Assembly: GCF_016907275.1 (NCBI RefSeq)
Contig: NZ_JAFBBP010000001.1
Span: 4,392,001 to 4,456,000, forward strand
DNA from: Micromonospora luteifusca
Lineage (GTDB): Bacteria; Actinomycetota; Actinomycetes; Mycobacteriales; Micromonosporaceae
Length of the DNA stretch: 64,000 nt
Direction: 5' to 3'
Position numbers and translations under genes: made by a program. The notes below the pieces were generated by a model, which saw only the letters and a program-made list of their open reading frames with translations, ran no database searches and was not told the origin of the DNA. Numbering within the stretch: position 1 is the first letter of the stretch; each line of letters opens with the position of its first letter. Shown piece by piece: positions 24,965-33,436 of the stretch.

Positions 24965-26800
24965 GTGGAGGCGACCTACCGGGCGGTGGAGGAACACGGT
25001 CTGATCGGTGACCTGCAAACCGCGGCGCTGATCAGCGCGGACGGCACGATCGACTGGTTCTGCGCGCCCCGGTTCGACTCGCCCAGCATCTTCGCCGCGC
25101 TGCTGGACCGCCACAAGGGCGGCCACTTCCAACTCTCGCCCGACCGCATCGACTACGCCAGCAAGCAGCTCTACCTGCCCGGGACGCCGATCCTCATCAC
25201 CCGCTTCCACAGCGCCGACGGCGTGGGGGAGCTGCTGGACTTCATGCCCGTCACCGGTGCACGGGCCACCGACCAGCATCGGTTGATCCGGCTGGTCCGG
25301 ATGGTGCGAGGGAGCATGCGGTTCCGCTTCGACTGCCGGCCCCGGTTCAACTACGGACGCGACCCGTACGAGCTGGAGGTGCACCCCGAGGGTGACGTCT
25401 TCCGGAGCCGGACTCTGAACCTCACCCTCACCTCCCTGAAGAACGCGGACCGGTTGGTGGACGCGGGGAGCATCCAACGCGACGAGGAGGGTGTGTCCGC
25501 GCACTTCACGCTGCACGCGGGGGACATCGGCGGTGTGGTCCTGGAGACGGCCTGCCCACACGCGCCCCGGGCGCTCAGCACCGAGGAGGCGTGTGAACTG
25601 CTCGCTCAGACCCGCGACTACTGGCGGCGGTGGGTGGGCGGTTCCCAGTACCAGGGCCGCTGGAGGGAGATGGTCGAGCGGTCGGCGATGACGCTCAAGC
25701 TGATGACGTACGCGCCGACCGGGGCACTGGTCGCGGCGCCCACCACCGGGCTACCGGAGCAGATCGGTGGGCAGCGGAACTGGGACTACCGCTTCACCTG
25801 GGTTCGAGACGCGTCCTTCTCCGTGCACGCGCTGCTCCGCCTGGGCTTCACCAGCGAGGCTGAGAAGTACCTGCTCTGGCTCGACGCGCGCATCCGTGAC
25901 GCCCGGGACGGCGACGTGCCCCTGCAGGTCATGTACCGGATCGACGGCTCACCGGACCTCCCCGAGGAGGTGCTGGGCCACCTGGAGGGGTATCGCGGCT
26001 CGGCGCCGGTGCGGATCGGCAACGGCGCGGCGGGCCAGCTGCAACTCGACATCTACGGCGAGGCGCTCAACTCGCTGGAACTCGCCGACCGGCACGGGCT
26101 GATCGCGCCGTACGAGGGGTGGCGGAAGACGGCAAGGCTGATGGACTGGCTCTGCGAGCACTGGGACCAACCCGAGGACGGCATCTGGGAGACCCGGTCC
26201 GGTCGGCAGGACTTCACCTACGGGCGGATGATGTCCTGGGTGGCGCTCGACCGGGCGATCCGCCTCGCCCAGCGCCGCGGGCGCCCCGGCGACACCGTCC
26301 GCTGGACCACCGAACGCAACGCCATCTACGAGCAGGTCATGGCGCGGGGGTTCCACTCCGGACGTCGCGCCTTCGTGCAGCACTACCGGTCCGACATCCT
26401 GGACGCCTCGCTTCTCGCGATGCCCGGGGTCGGCTTCATCTCGCCGACCGACCCGATGTGGGAGTCGACGCTGCGGGCGATGGACGTCGATCTGGTCTGT
26501 GACAGCCTGGTCTACCGCTACGACCCGAAGGCCTCGCCGGACGGCCTCGCCGGCACCGAGGGCACCTTCAACATGTGCACCTTCTGGTACGTACAGGCAC
26601 TCGCCCTGGCCGGCCGGCTCGACGACGCCCGGTTGACCTTCGAGAAGATGCTGACCTACAGCAGCCCACTCGGCCTCTACTCCGAGGAGATCGCCCCGAC
26701 CGGTGAGCAGATCGGGAACTTCCCGCAGGCGTTCAGTCACCTCTCGCTGATCAGCACGGCGGCCCACCTCGACGACCTGCTCAACGACGAGCAGCGCTGA
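24965..26800 (+). CDS. GH15 family glycosidase (glucoamylase/trehalase type)
   Basis: Cytoplasmic inverting alpha-glucosidase, 611 aa, no signal peptide. An N-terminal beta-sandwich (IGDLQTAALISADGTIDWFC; FDSPSIFAALLD) precedes the (alpha/alpha)6 barrel (QIGGQRNWDYRFTWVRDAS, family signature). Candidate catalytic Glu residues lie in LQLDIYGE and in LYSEEIAPTGEQ. This subgroup includes mycobacterial trehalases and bacterial dextrin glucosidases, so the substrate is trehalose or a malto-oligosaccharide. GTG 24965 is used as start; it directly precedes the conserved EATYRAVEEHGLIGD. Confidence 0.93.
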   Translation: MEATYRAVEEHGLIGDLQTAALISADGTIDWFCAPRFDSPSIFAALLDRHKGGHFQLSPDRIDYASKQLYLPGTPILITRFHSADGVGELLDFMPVTGARATDQHRLIRLVRMVRGSMRFRFDCRPRFNYGRDPYELEVHPEGDVFRSRTLNLTLTSLKNADRLVDAGSIQRDEEGVSAHFTLHAGDIGGVVLETACPHAPRALSTEEACELLAQTRDYWRRWVGGSQYQGRWREMVERSAMTLKLMTYAPTGALVAAPTTGLPEQIGGQRNWDYRFTWVRDASFSVHALLRLGFTSEAEKYLLWLDARIRDARDGDVPLQVMYRIDGSPDLPEEVLGHLEGYRGSAPVRIGNGAAGQLQLDIYGEALNSLELADRHGLIAPYEGWRKTARLMDWLCEHWDQPEDGIWETRSGRQDFTYGRMMSWVALDRAIRLAQRRGRPGDTVRWTTERNAIYEQVMARGFHSGRRAFVQHYRSDILDASLLAMPGVGFISPTDPMWESTLRAMDVDLVCDSLVYRYDPKASPDGLAGTEGTFNMCTFWYVQALALAGRLDDARLTFEKMLTYSSPLGLYSEEIAPTGEQIGNFPQAFSHLSLISTAAHLDDLLNDEQR

Positions 26801-26810
26801 CCGCCCCGGG

Positions 26811-27650
26811 TCAGAACAGCGTCAGGGGCTCGACCGGTATCGGCTCGGGCAGCGCGTCGAGTTCGGGTACGCGTGCCCGTACCTCGTCGTGGAACCGGCG
26901 GGCGAGCGCGGGCGCGTCGGCGTTGTCCGGGGTGTGGATGAACATCGTCGGCGAGCGTCCCTCGCGTAGCCAGGCCACGGTGATGTCGATCCAGCGCTGC
27001 CACCCCTCGGTCGTGCGCGCCGGGTCGTCGCGGCCGAGGTAGCGAACGATCGGCCGGTCAGTCAGCGCGCGTGACCGGAGCGGCACGCGCGGTTTCTTGG
27101 TCCAGGCGTCCCGCTCCGCGTCGCTGGTCGGTGGCCTGGCGAAGAAGGCGGTGGTGTCGAAGGGAATCCACTCGGCTGACGCGCCGGCGAGAGTCGCCTC
27201 AAGCAGCCGGGCCGCGCTGGAATCGGTGAAGAACGTCTGGTGGCGGACCTCCACCGCGTACCGGTGGGACTGCGGGAGTTGATCCATGAATCGGCTCAGG
27301 GCCGGGATGTCGGCGGGGGCGAACGAGCCGGGCAGTTGGATCCAGAGGGCATGGGCGCGCGGGCCGAGCGGCTCGATCGCGTCCAGGAAGGCGCGCAACG
27401 GCTCTCCGACGTCGGTGAGTCGGCGTTCGTGCGTGATGACCTTGGGAAGTTTGACGACAAACCGGAAATCCGGGTCCGTCTGGGCGGCCCACGACGCCAC
27501 GGTGTCCCGGGCCGGGGTCGCGTAGAACGTCGTGTTTCCCTCCACGGCGTCGCACCAACTGGCGTAGTGCCGCAGGCGCTCTGCGGGCGGCAGCAGGTGA
27601 CCCTGCCACGACCTGTGCGTCCACATCGCGCATCCCACGTGAAGACGCAT
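26811..27650 (-). CDS. DUF72 (YecE-like) protein
   Basis: 279 aa, TIM-barrel-like DUF72 family. Motifs: HVGCAMWTHRSWQGHLLPP, VEGNTTFYATP, FRFVVKLPKVITHER and YAVEVRHQTFF. The biochemical function of the family is unknown. ATG 27650. It is convergent with the GH15 gene (10 bp apart) and divergent from the glycosyltransferase. Confidence 0.92.
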   Translation of the reverse strand: MRLHVGCAMWTHRSWQGHLLPPAERLRHYASWCDAVEGNTTFYATPARDTVASWAAQTDPDFRFVVKLPKVITHERRLTDVGEPLRAFLDAIEPLGPRAHALWIQLPGSFAPADIPALSRFMDQLPQSHRYAVEVRHQTFFTDSSAARLLEATLAGASAEWIPFDTTAFFARPPTSDAERDAWTKKPRVPLRSRALTDRPIVRYLGRDDPARTTEGWQRWIDITVAWLREGRSPTMFIHTPDNADAPALARRFHDEVRARVPELDALPEPIPVEPLTLF

Positions 27651-27759
27651 GACCGCCCTTCCCGTCGGTGAACCGCGCCTGAACCCGAGCCCACCGTATA
27701 CGCGACACCGAACACCGGGCGCGACCGGACCGACGGTGCGGCAGATAGGGTCCGGCCCC

Positions 27760-28809
27760 ATGCGTGTGCTGTTCGCCAGTCTTGCCGCCGTCGGTCACAC
27801 CTACCCGCTGATCCCGCTGGCGATGGCTGCCCGGGACGCCGGTCATGAGGTCCACTTCGCCGCCGGTCCGGCCGTGCACGCTCCGCTCGCCGCGAACGGC
27901 CTGCGGCCGTTCCGCCCCGGCGACGCCTTCTACGAGGTGTACGCCGAGGATCTCGAACCGGAGTTGGCGCGGCTCCGCCCCGACCTGGTGGTGCACGAGT
28001 GGGGGCTGCCGGGGGCGGCCATCGCCGCTCGTCAGGCCGGCATCCCGGGCATCTGGCACGGGTTCGGCCGGATGTTCCCCGACGGCATCGGGCTCGAACT
28101 GCCCACCCGGGTCGCGTCGAGCCGGTCCGGGTCGACCGGCACGAGAAACGCCGAGGCCACCGGCCGGCCGCACGTCGACATCTGCCCGCCTTCGCTCCAG
28201 GACAAGGACTTCCTCGCCACGGAGCGTCGGATCGAACTGCGACCGGTGCCCTTCTCGACACCGTCCCCGCTGCCCGAATGGGCGAGCCGCCGGACGTCCC
28301 GGCCGTTGGTCTATCTGACCCTCGGCACCGCGTTCGGTACGCCGGAGCTGCTCAGCACGGCCATCGCCGGGTTGGCGACGCTCGACGCCCAGGTGGTGGT
28401 CGCGGCGGGCCGCGTGCCTCTGGACCAGCTTGGCGCATTGCCCGACAACGTCAGGGCCTATCCCCTGGTCCCGCAGGCGGAGCTGTTGCCGCACGTGGAC
28501 GTGGTGGTGCACCACGGCGGGAGCGGCACCACCCTCGGCGCGCTCGCGGTCGGCGCACCGCAGTTGATGCTGCCGCAGGGTGCCGACCAGTTCGCCAACG
28601 CCGAGGCGGTCAGTGCCGCCGGCGCCGCCCTGCGGCTGCTCCCCGAGGAGGTGGACGCGGACGCGGTCGCCGAGCACACGCGACGGCTGCTGCCACGGCA
28701 CGGGGCCGCACATCGCGACGCGGCCCGGGCGATCGCCGAGGAGATCGACGGGATGCCCTCGCCGGCGGCGGTCGCTCGCCGCCTACCCGAGTACGCCAGG
28801 GCCGGGTAG
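27760..28809 (+). CDS. GT1 (MGT/EryCIII-like) glycosyltransferase
   Basis: 349 aa GT-B enzyme that would transfer a sugar from a nucleotide-sugar to a small molecule. N-terminal FASLAAVGHTYPLIPLA, the linker motif DICPPSLQ, then C-terminal VYLTLGTAFG and the donor-binding HHGGSGTTLGALAVGAPQLM with QGADQFANAEAV. It is about 40 residues shorter than usual, with the loss in the first domain (between FRPGD and LARLRPDLVVHEW), so acceptor specificity may be altered. ATG 27760 is preferred. It converges on the ECF41 gene with a 2-bp gap. Confidence 0.9.
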   Translation: MRVLFASLAAVGHTYPLIPLAMAARDAGHEVHFAAGPAVHAPLAANGLRPFRPGDAFYEVYAEDLEPELARLRPDLVVHEWGLPGAAIAARQAGIPGIWHGFGRMFPDGIGLELPTRVASSRSGSTGTRNAEATGRPHVDICPPSLQDKDFLATERRIELRPVPFSTPSPLPEWASRRTSRPLVYLTLGTAFGTPELLSTAIAGLATLDAQVVVAAGRVPLDQLGALPDNVRAYPLVPQAELLPHVDVVVHHGGSGTTLGALAVGAPQLMLPQGADQFANAEAVSAAGAALRLLPEEVDADAVAEHTRRLLPRHGAAHRDAARAIAEEIDGMPSPAAVARRLPEYARAG

Positions 28810-28811
28810 CC

Positions 28812-29687
28812 CTACCGTCGCTCTCCCACCGACAGGTCGAGGGTTGCGAGCAGCGCCGGGTCGGCCGCCACCTCGATGCCGATGATCCGGTCGGTGACGA
28901 TGAAGCAGAGCACGAGCTGGACGGCTCCGCCGAGGTTGACGACCGCGCCCGGCAGCCCGTCGACGTACGCCGGCAATGCCGCCTGGGCGCGGCCGTTGAA
29001 GAAGCCGGCGATGGCGGCGGAGCCGTGCGTCTCGGCGGGTGACCCCAGGCCGGCGGCCACCGGGTCGGCGCGCATGACGACGTGCGGGTCGAGCAGGCTG
29101 ACCAGGTCGTCGAAGCGGCCCTCCCGGGAGGCGGCGAGGAAGGCTTCGACCACCCGCCGCTGACGGGCCGGATCGGTCTCCCGGACGGTCCCATCCTGGT
29201 GCACCCTGCGACGGGCCCGGCTGGCGATCTGGCGGACGGCGGCGGGAGTGCGATCGACCACGGCGGCAATCTCCTCGAACGAGATCGCGAACATGTCGTG
29301 CAGCACGAACACGAATCGTTCGGTCGGGGCGAGAGTGTCCAGAATGACCAGGAGTGCCCGGCCGACCGACTCGGTCAGCTCGGCTTCCCGCTCGGGGTCG
29401 ACCGGGTCGCCGTTTGTCGGGTCGGGTGCCGGCCCTGCGGTGTCCCACGGCTGTTCCGGTCGGGCGGTACACGTTCGCAACCGATCCAGACAGACTCGGC
29501 CGACGGTGGTCGTCAGCCACCCGGGCAGGTTGTCGATGCCGGCGATGTCCGCTCGGCTGAGCCGCAGCCAGGTGTCCTGAACGGCATCCTCGGCCTCGGC
29601 TCCGGAGCCCAGCATCCTCTGGGCTACCGCCCGCAGGCGCGGCCGGTTCTCCTCGAAGCGCCGGGCCAGCCGGTCCGCCTCGCTCAT
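28812..29687 (-). CDS. ECF41-type sigma factor with SnoaL-like C-terminus
   Basis: 291 aa, SigJ-like. Sigma region 2 (AEDAVQDTWLRLSRAD) and region 4 (FEEIAAVVDRTPAAVRQIASRARRR, cited in part) are followed by about 110 residues of NTF2/SnoaL-like domain (VVEAFLAASREGRFDDLVSLL; DRIIGIEVAADP). In ECF41 factors this C-terminal domain replaces a separate anti-sigma factor and controls activity. ATG 29687 has GGAG upstream. It is divergent from a carboxymuconolactone decarboxylase-type gene, the standard ECF41 partner and target. Confidence 0.95.
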   Translation of the reverse strand: MSEADRLARRFEENRPRLRAVAQRMLGSGAEAEDAVQDTWLRLSRADIAGIDNLPGWLTTTVGRVCLDRLRTCTARPEQPWDTAGPAPDPTNGDPVDPEREAELTESVGRALLVILDTLAPTERFVFVLHDMFAISFEEIAAVVDRTPAAVRQIASRARRRVHQDGTVRETDPARQRRVVEAFLAASREGRFDDLVSLLDPHVVMRADPVAAGLGSPAETHGSAAIAGFFNGRAQAALPAYVDGLPGAVVNLGGAVQLVLCFIVTDRIIGIEVAADPALLATLDLSVGERR

Positions 29688-29739
29688 GCTCTCCACCCCC
29701 GTGGCACGCCCGGTGCGCGTCTGTGACCGCGACCACATC

Positions 29740-29778
29740 TGTCACGGCACCGGCTCGCCGGTCGACATTCCAGTGACA
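29740..29778. promoter_or_regulatory. paired TGTCAC elements, candidate ECF41 promoters
   Basis: TGTCAC occurs on the plus strand at 29740-29745 and on the minus strand at 29778-29773, i.e. facing both divergent genes. TGTCACA is the reported ECF41 -35. A GGTC near 29760 is a poor match to the CGTC -10, so only the -35 is convincing. Confidence 0.4.
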
Positions 29779-29836
29779 GCAACGGGATGCCGCCCGCGAC
29801 ACACGCCGGGCAGCCTAACAGGACGGAACACGTCTC

Positions 29837-30301
29837 ATGATCATCGAACCGCGTATCCAGAACCCGGCCAGCCTGCTGCCGGACGCCGTCAAGGCGATCA
29901 ATCTGCTGTACAAGGCCGCGCACTCGGCCGGAGTGCCGGACAGCACGTTGGAGTTGGTGCACCTGCGGGCCAGCCAGATCAACGGGTGCAGCGCCTGCGT
30001 GGACGCGGGCGCGCGGGGTGCCCGCAAGGCCGGCGAGACCGAGGAGCGCCTGTACGCGGTGGCCGTCTGGCGGGAGACTCCGTACTTCACTGAGGCGGAG
30101 CGGGCGGCGCTCGCGCTCGCGGAGGCCGCCACCCGGCTCGCCGACCGTGCCGACGCCGTGTCCGACGATGTCTGGGCGGAGGCGGCCCGGCACTTCGACG
30201 AGAAGGAGCTCGCCGCGATCGTGCTCTGGGTGGCCACCACCAACTTCTTCAACCGGATCAACGCCGCCACCCGCCAGCCGGCCCCGCAGACCTGGGGCTG
30301 A
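29837..30301 (+). CDS. carboxymuconolactone decarboxylase family (AhpD-like) protein
   Basis: 154 aa, all-helical CMD fold with the redox pair CSAC at residues 51-54 followed by VDAGARGARKAG. AhpD-type members with CxxC are peroxidase-linked disulfide reductases; CMD genes next to ECF41 factors are considered the regulon output, probably in redox stress. ATG 29837 follows ACGTCTC; the ribosome binding site is weak. Likely transcribed by the divergent sigma factor. Confidence 0.92.
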   Translation: MIIEPRIQNPASLLPDAVKAINLLYKAAHSAGVPDSTLELVHLRASQINGCSACVDAGARGARKAGETEERLYAVAVWRETPYFTEAERAALALAEAATRLADRADAVSDDVWAEAARHFDEKELAAIVLWVATTNFFNRINAATRQPAPQTWG

Positions 30302-30376
30302 CCGCGGTGACCGGCTGGGCGGGGTGACGGCAAGCCGCCGTGGCCCCGCCGCCGGATCACCCGCTCGGGCGTGATC

Positions 30377-30421
30377 GTCAACTTCTGGTTGACGGCTGCC
30401 CTTCGTCAACCTAGGGTTGAC
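30377..30421 (+). promoter_or_regulatory. leaderless promoter with two GTCAAC-N5-GTTGAC operators
   Basis: Two inverted repeats, 30377-30393 and 30405-30421, share GTCAAC-N5-GTTGAC with centres 28 bp apart. A -35 TTGACG (30389-30394) and a -10 TAGGGT (30412-30417) are separated by exactly 17 bp, and each overlaps one repeat. The expected +1 falls on the ATG at 30424, and there is no room for a ribosome binding site. This suggests autorepression of a leaderless mRNA. Confidence 0.7.
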
Positions 30422-30423
30422 GC

Positions 30424-31173
30424 ATGACAGATCCTCTCCAGATCAGCAACACCGTCAAGCTCGACGACCTGATCCAGGCGATCAAGACGGCGCACGCCGA
30501 CGCGCTCGACCAACTCACCGACGCGGTCATCGCCGCCGATCACCTCGGCGAGGTCGCCGATCACCTGATCGGGCACTTCGTCGACCAGGCCCGACGCTCG
30601 GGCGCTTCCTGGACCGACATCGGCCGCAGCATGGGGGTCACCAAGCAGGCCGCCCAGAAGCGCTTCGTGCCGAAGGCGACCGACGCCGCGGCGCTCGACC
30701 CGAACGCCGGCTTCGGTCGGTTCACCCCCCGCGCCCGCAACGTGGTGGTGGCCTCGCAGGAGGAGGCCCGGGCCAGCGGGAACATCGAGATCGGCCCCGA
30801 GCACCTGGTGCTGGGCCTGCTGGCCGAGCCGGAGGGGCTGGCCGCCAGGGTGATGGCTGGCCGGGGCGCTACTCCGGAGGCGGTTCGGGAGGCGGTCGGA
30901 GCCGTCCTTCCCCCACGCGCCGATCAGGTCCCGGACCTCATCCCCTACGACGCGCGCGGCAAGAAGGCGCTGGAGCTGACCTTCCGGGAGGCGCTGCGCC
31001 TCGGGCACAACTACATCGGCACCGAGCACCTCCTGCTCGCCCTGCTGGAGCAGGAGGACGGCGCCGGTGTCCTCACCAACCTCGGCCTGGACAAGGCAGC
31101 GGTCGAGGCCGACCTGTCCGCCGCCCTCGCCGCGGCAGTCAACGCCGCCGCGACGGACGGCGACGCCAGGTAG
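30424..31173 (+). CDS. Clp N-domain protein with N-terminal HTH
   Basis: 249 aa. Residues of about 1-80 are helical with SWTDIGRSMGVTKQAAQKRF, a helix-turn-helix; the rest carries two Clp R repeats (FTPRARNVVVASQEEARA...IGPEHLVLGLL and ARGKKALELTFREALRLGHNYIGTEHLLLALL, each cited in part), the substrate-recognition module of ClpA/ClpC. There is no AAA+ domain. A DNA-binding protein with a Clp N-domain could sense adaptor or substrate load and repress its own promoter. That role is inferred from the HTH plus the operator pair immediately upstream. The ATG is probably the first base of the mRNA. Confidence 0.9.
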   Translation: MTDPLQISNTVKLDDLIQAIKTAHADALDQLTDAVIAADHLGEVADHLIGHFVDQARRSGASWTDIGRSMGVTKQAAQKRFVPKATDAAALDPNAGFGRFTPRARNVVVASQEEARASGNIEIGPEHLVLGLLAEPEGLAARVMAGRGATPEAVREAVGAVLPPRADQVPDLIPYDARGKKALELTFREALRLGHNYIGTEHLLLALLEQEDGAGVLTNLGLDKAAVEADLSAALAAAVNAAATDGDAR

Positions 31174-31193
31174 GGGCAAGCCGTAGACAGCGG

Positions 31194-31712
31194 TCAGGAG
31201 ACCTCGGAAAAGCCGTACCGCAGGGCGTGCTCCGGATCGGACGGGTCGATCTGGCGCACGCCCGCGTCGGCGAGCAGCTTGTTGACCTCGTCGAGTTGCT
31301 CGCGCACCAGTCGGGCTTCCTCCTCGGTGACCCGACCCCGGTGCGGCTTGCCGGCGTGCTCCAGCGTGCCGTAGTCGATCTTCTCGGCGCTCTTGCGAGC
31401 CTTGGGCGGGCGGACCCGCTCGGCCGTCTTCAGCAACTGCGCCATCGGTACGTCGGTGGCCATCGCGTCGAACTCGCTGGCGGTGAGCACCACCCGGCGG
31501 GGCTCGCCGCCGCCGTGCCGGTCGTGGATCTCCACCACCGCCACGTCGAGGGCGGCGTCGTCGATGTTCTCCACCTCGCCCGGGGTGGCGTCCAACTGCA
31601 CGGGCCCGGCGACCAGGTCCGGGTGCTCCAGCACGACGACGCGCACCACCTCGTCGTCCTGCTGCAGGACCGTGCCGGTGAAGTCGGAGACGTGGATCGT
31701 CTTCTTGCCCAT
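31194..31712 (-). CDS. conserved actinobacterial protein, unknown
   Basis: 172 aa, soluble, acidic N-half (VSDFTGTVLQQDDEVVRVVVLEHPDL) and charged helical C-half (KIDYGTLEHAGKPHRGRVTEEE). No catalytic motif or membrane segment. ATG 31712 (MGKKTIHV) is preferred over longer in-frame starts. It is convergent with the Clp N-domain gene, 20 bp apart. No function can be proposed. Confidence 0.78.
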   Translation of the reverse strand: MGKKTIHVSDFTGTVLQQDDEVVRVVVLEHPDLVAGPVQLDATPGEVENIDDAALDVAVVEIHDRHGGGEPRRVVLTASEFDAMATDVPMAQLLKTAERVRPPKARKSAEKIDYGTLEHAGKPHRGRVTEEEARLVREQLDEVNKLLADAGVRQIDPSDPEHALRYGFSEVS

Positions 31713-31842
31713 GCGCGGAGCTTCTCCTGTCGTAGGCCGGGATGCCGGACCACAAGAAATTACCCGACAGGTGTGCGAAAGCCGCTGCTGGACCTCCCCG
31801 GTGTGTCGCCCCACGCCCGAACGTCAGAACCCGGCCGTTCGG

Positions 31843-32040
31843 TCAGTGGGTGTTCAGGCGGTGCCTGCTGGAACTGCCTGCGGGCAGCTTGTTCAGCCTG
31901 GCCCACGACAGGGTGCCGACGCCGCCGGCGGCCCGGGGGTTCCGGTAGCGCGGCTGGGGCGGAAGCTGTCCGACTGTCTCCGCCGCCTGCCAGAGTCGCT
32001 CGGGGTCCTGCTGGTAGTGATGGTTCGGCTGAATCGGCAT
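31843..32040 (-). CDS. possible small protein, 65 aa
   Basis: A short frame with codon use like its neighbours: polar N-terminus (PIQPNHHYQQDPERLWQAAE), then a basic Pro-rich part. Upstream on the minus strand is an unusually AT-rich stretch (about 32045-32095) that could be a promoter, and GGTAAGG just before the ATG. No family recognised; may be spurious. Confidence 0.45.
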   Translation of the reverse strand: MPIQPNHHYQQDPERLWQAAETVGQLPPQPRYRNPRAAGGVGTLSWARLNKLPAGSSSRHRLNTH

Positions 32041-32202
32041 GCCTTACCGTCCCAAACAAAGTTGTACAGGTATGGAAATACATATGACGGTCGATGGGTA
32101 TGCCCGGTTCCCAAACCTCGCCCGGCCCTGAGGGATCGTCCGCCCGGCCCGCCTGCCCGGCGTACGGTGATCCACGAGAGGCGCGGTGACGGGGAGGTGG
32201 GC

Positions 32203-32865
32203 ATGCTCGACCGGCGGCTCCACCTGCACCTGGCCACCTGGCTCGGCCAGTGGCCGGCCGGGCCGGGGCTGCACGTGGTCGCCTCGCGGCGGCGGGCAGA
32301 ACCGGCCTGGGACGGCAGGCTGCGCCCCGCGCTCGCCGTGCAGACCGGGCAGAGTGCAGTGCTCTCCGTGGCGCCGGAGCGGGTGGCGGCGATTCGCTCG
32401 CTGGTCCGGCGTACACCGGACCGACTGCTCGCCGCGCTGCCCGAGGCGGTCGGGCTGCCCGAGTGGTGTGTGCACGACGGCCCCTTCCGGTGGAGCCGGT
32501 CACCCGCGCCGTTGCCCGACGTGGGGGAGTGGACCGAGTCGACGGCTCCCGGGCTGCCGCCCTGGCTGCGGCTCTTCGACCGGCCGGTGTTGGTGGTCCG
32601 TGCCCCGGACGGCACCTACCTGGCCGGTGCCGGGATAAAACGGCACGACGCGTACGGGCAGGAGTTGGCGGTGGGGACCGTGCCGGCTGCTCGGGGCCGC
32701 GGCCTCGCCCGCCGGCTGGTGGCACAGGCTGCGCGGCGGGTGCTCGACGAGGGAGCGGTGCCCACCTACCTGCACGAGCGGGACAATCACGCCTCGGCCC
32801 GGGTCGCCGACGCGGCCGGGTTTCCGGACCGGGGCTGGCGCGCGTACGGGGTCTATCCACGCTGA
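32203..32865 (+). CDS. GNAT family N-acetyltransferase
   Basis: 220 aa. The C-terminal acetyl-CoA site is clear: ELAVGTVPAARGRGLARRLV (motif A) and NHASARVADAAGF (motif B). The N-terminal half (about 120 aa) is less conserved and may form the acceptor site. It transfers acetyl to an unknown amine. ATG 32203 has GGGGAGG 5 bp upstream. Confidence 0.88.
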   Translation: MLDRRLHLHLATWLGQWPAGPGLHVVASRRRAEPAWDGRLRPALAVQTGQSAVLSVAPERVAAIRSLVRRTPDRLLAALPEAVGLPEWCVHDGPFRWSRSPAPLPDVGEWTESTAPGLPPWLRLFDRPVLVVRAPDGTYLAGAGIKRHDAYGQELAVGTVPAARGRGLARRLVAQAARRVLDEGAVPTYLHERDNHASARVADAAGFPDRGWRAYGVYPR

Positions 32866-32877
32866 GTGGCGACGGGC

Positions 32878-32912
32878 GCGGACCGTGAATCCGGGCCGGA
32901 TCCACGGTCCGC
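32878..32912 (+). terminator. terminator of acetyltransferase gene
   Basis: A 10-bp perfect stem (32878-32887 and 32903-32912) with a further 4-bp inner stem; no T tract. Confidence 0.55.
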
Positions 32913-33085
32913 AACCTCTCCCCAGGCCCCCGGTTCGGGGCGTGCCGCCTCGCGCGTTTGGCGAGTCGGTACGTGTCGATCACGCTACGTATCGAAGAGG
33001 CGTGGGGCAAGGTGTGAGCTGTCGGTTCGGAGTGTCGAAAAGTGGACCTGACCTGCTGCTGGACCGGTCAATGCGGCCGGTCGGG

Positions 33086-33436
33086 TCAGTGACGTAGCGT
33101 GCGGATCAGGTTGAAAAACTGCCGGGTCACGGGGCGGAGGACCCGTAGTCGGGACAGCGCCACCAGTCGGTCGATCAATGGCACGACGCCGTCGATCAAC
33201 TGGCGGGTCTTGGTCTGCCCCGGAGACCGGTCGTGCACCCAGTAGAGGATCACTCCCATGTACGCCAGCCAGAGCAGCTGGGGCAACTGTGGGCGCAGTT
33301 CGGCGTCGACGTTGGCGGTCGAGCCCCCCAACACCTCGTCGAAGAGGGCGATCGCCGCCTCTCGCGGACCGGAGGACTCCGCCGAGAAGGGGCTGAGCGC
33401 GACAGTGGACGGTGTGATCTCGCCGACCGCTGCGAC
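33086..33436 (-). pseudogene. C-terminal remnant of a TetR family regulator
   Basis: Read from just after the hexosaminidase stop, the frame gives EITPSTVALSPFSAESSGP, then REAAIALFDEVLGG and LLWLAYMGVILYWVHDRSPGQ...DGVVPLIDRLVALSRL. This matches the ligand-binding C-terminus of a TetR subgroup. The roughly 100 N-terminal residues with the DNA-binding HTH are absent, and the only internal start is GTG 33334 (82 aa). It begins at the very base where the upstream gene ends, suggesting a deletion that fused the two. Confidence 0.6.

Noticed and set aside
24299..25561. 420-aa fusion protein ending in the VOC domain
   Set aside because: The N-terminal 280 residues are antisense to the GH15 gene; ATG 24724 with a ribosome binding site gives a normal VOC protein.
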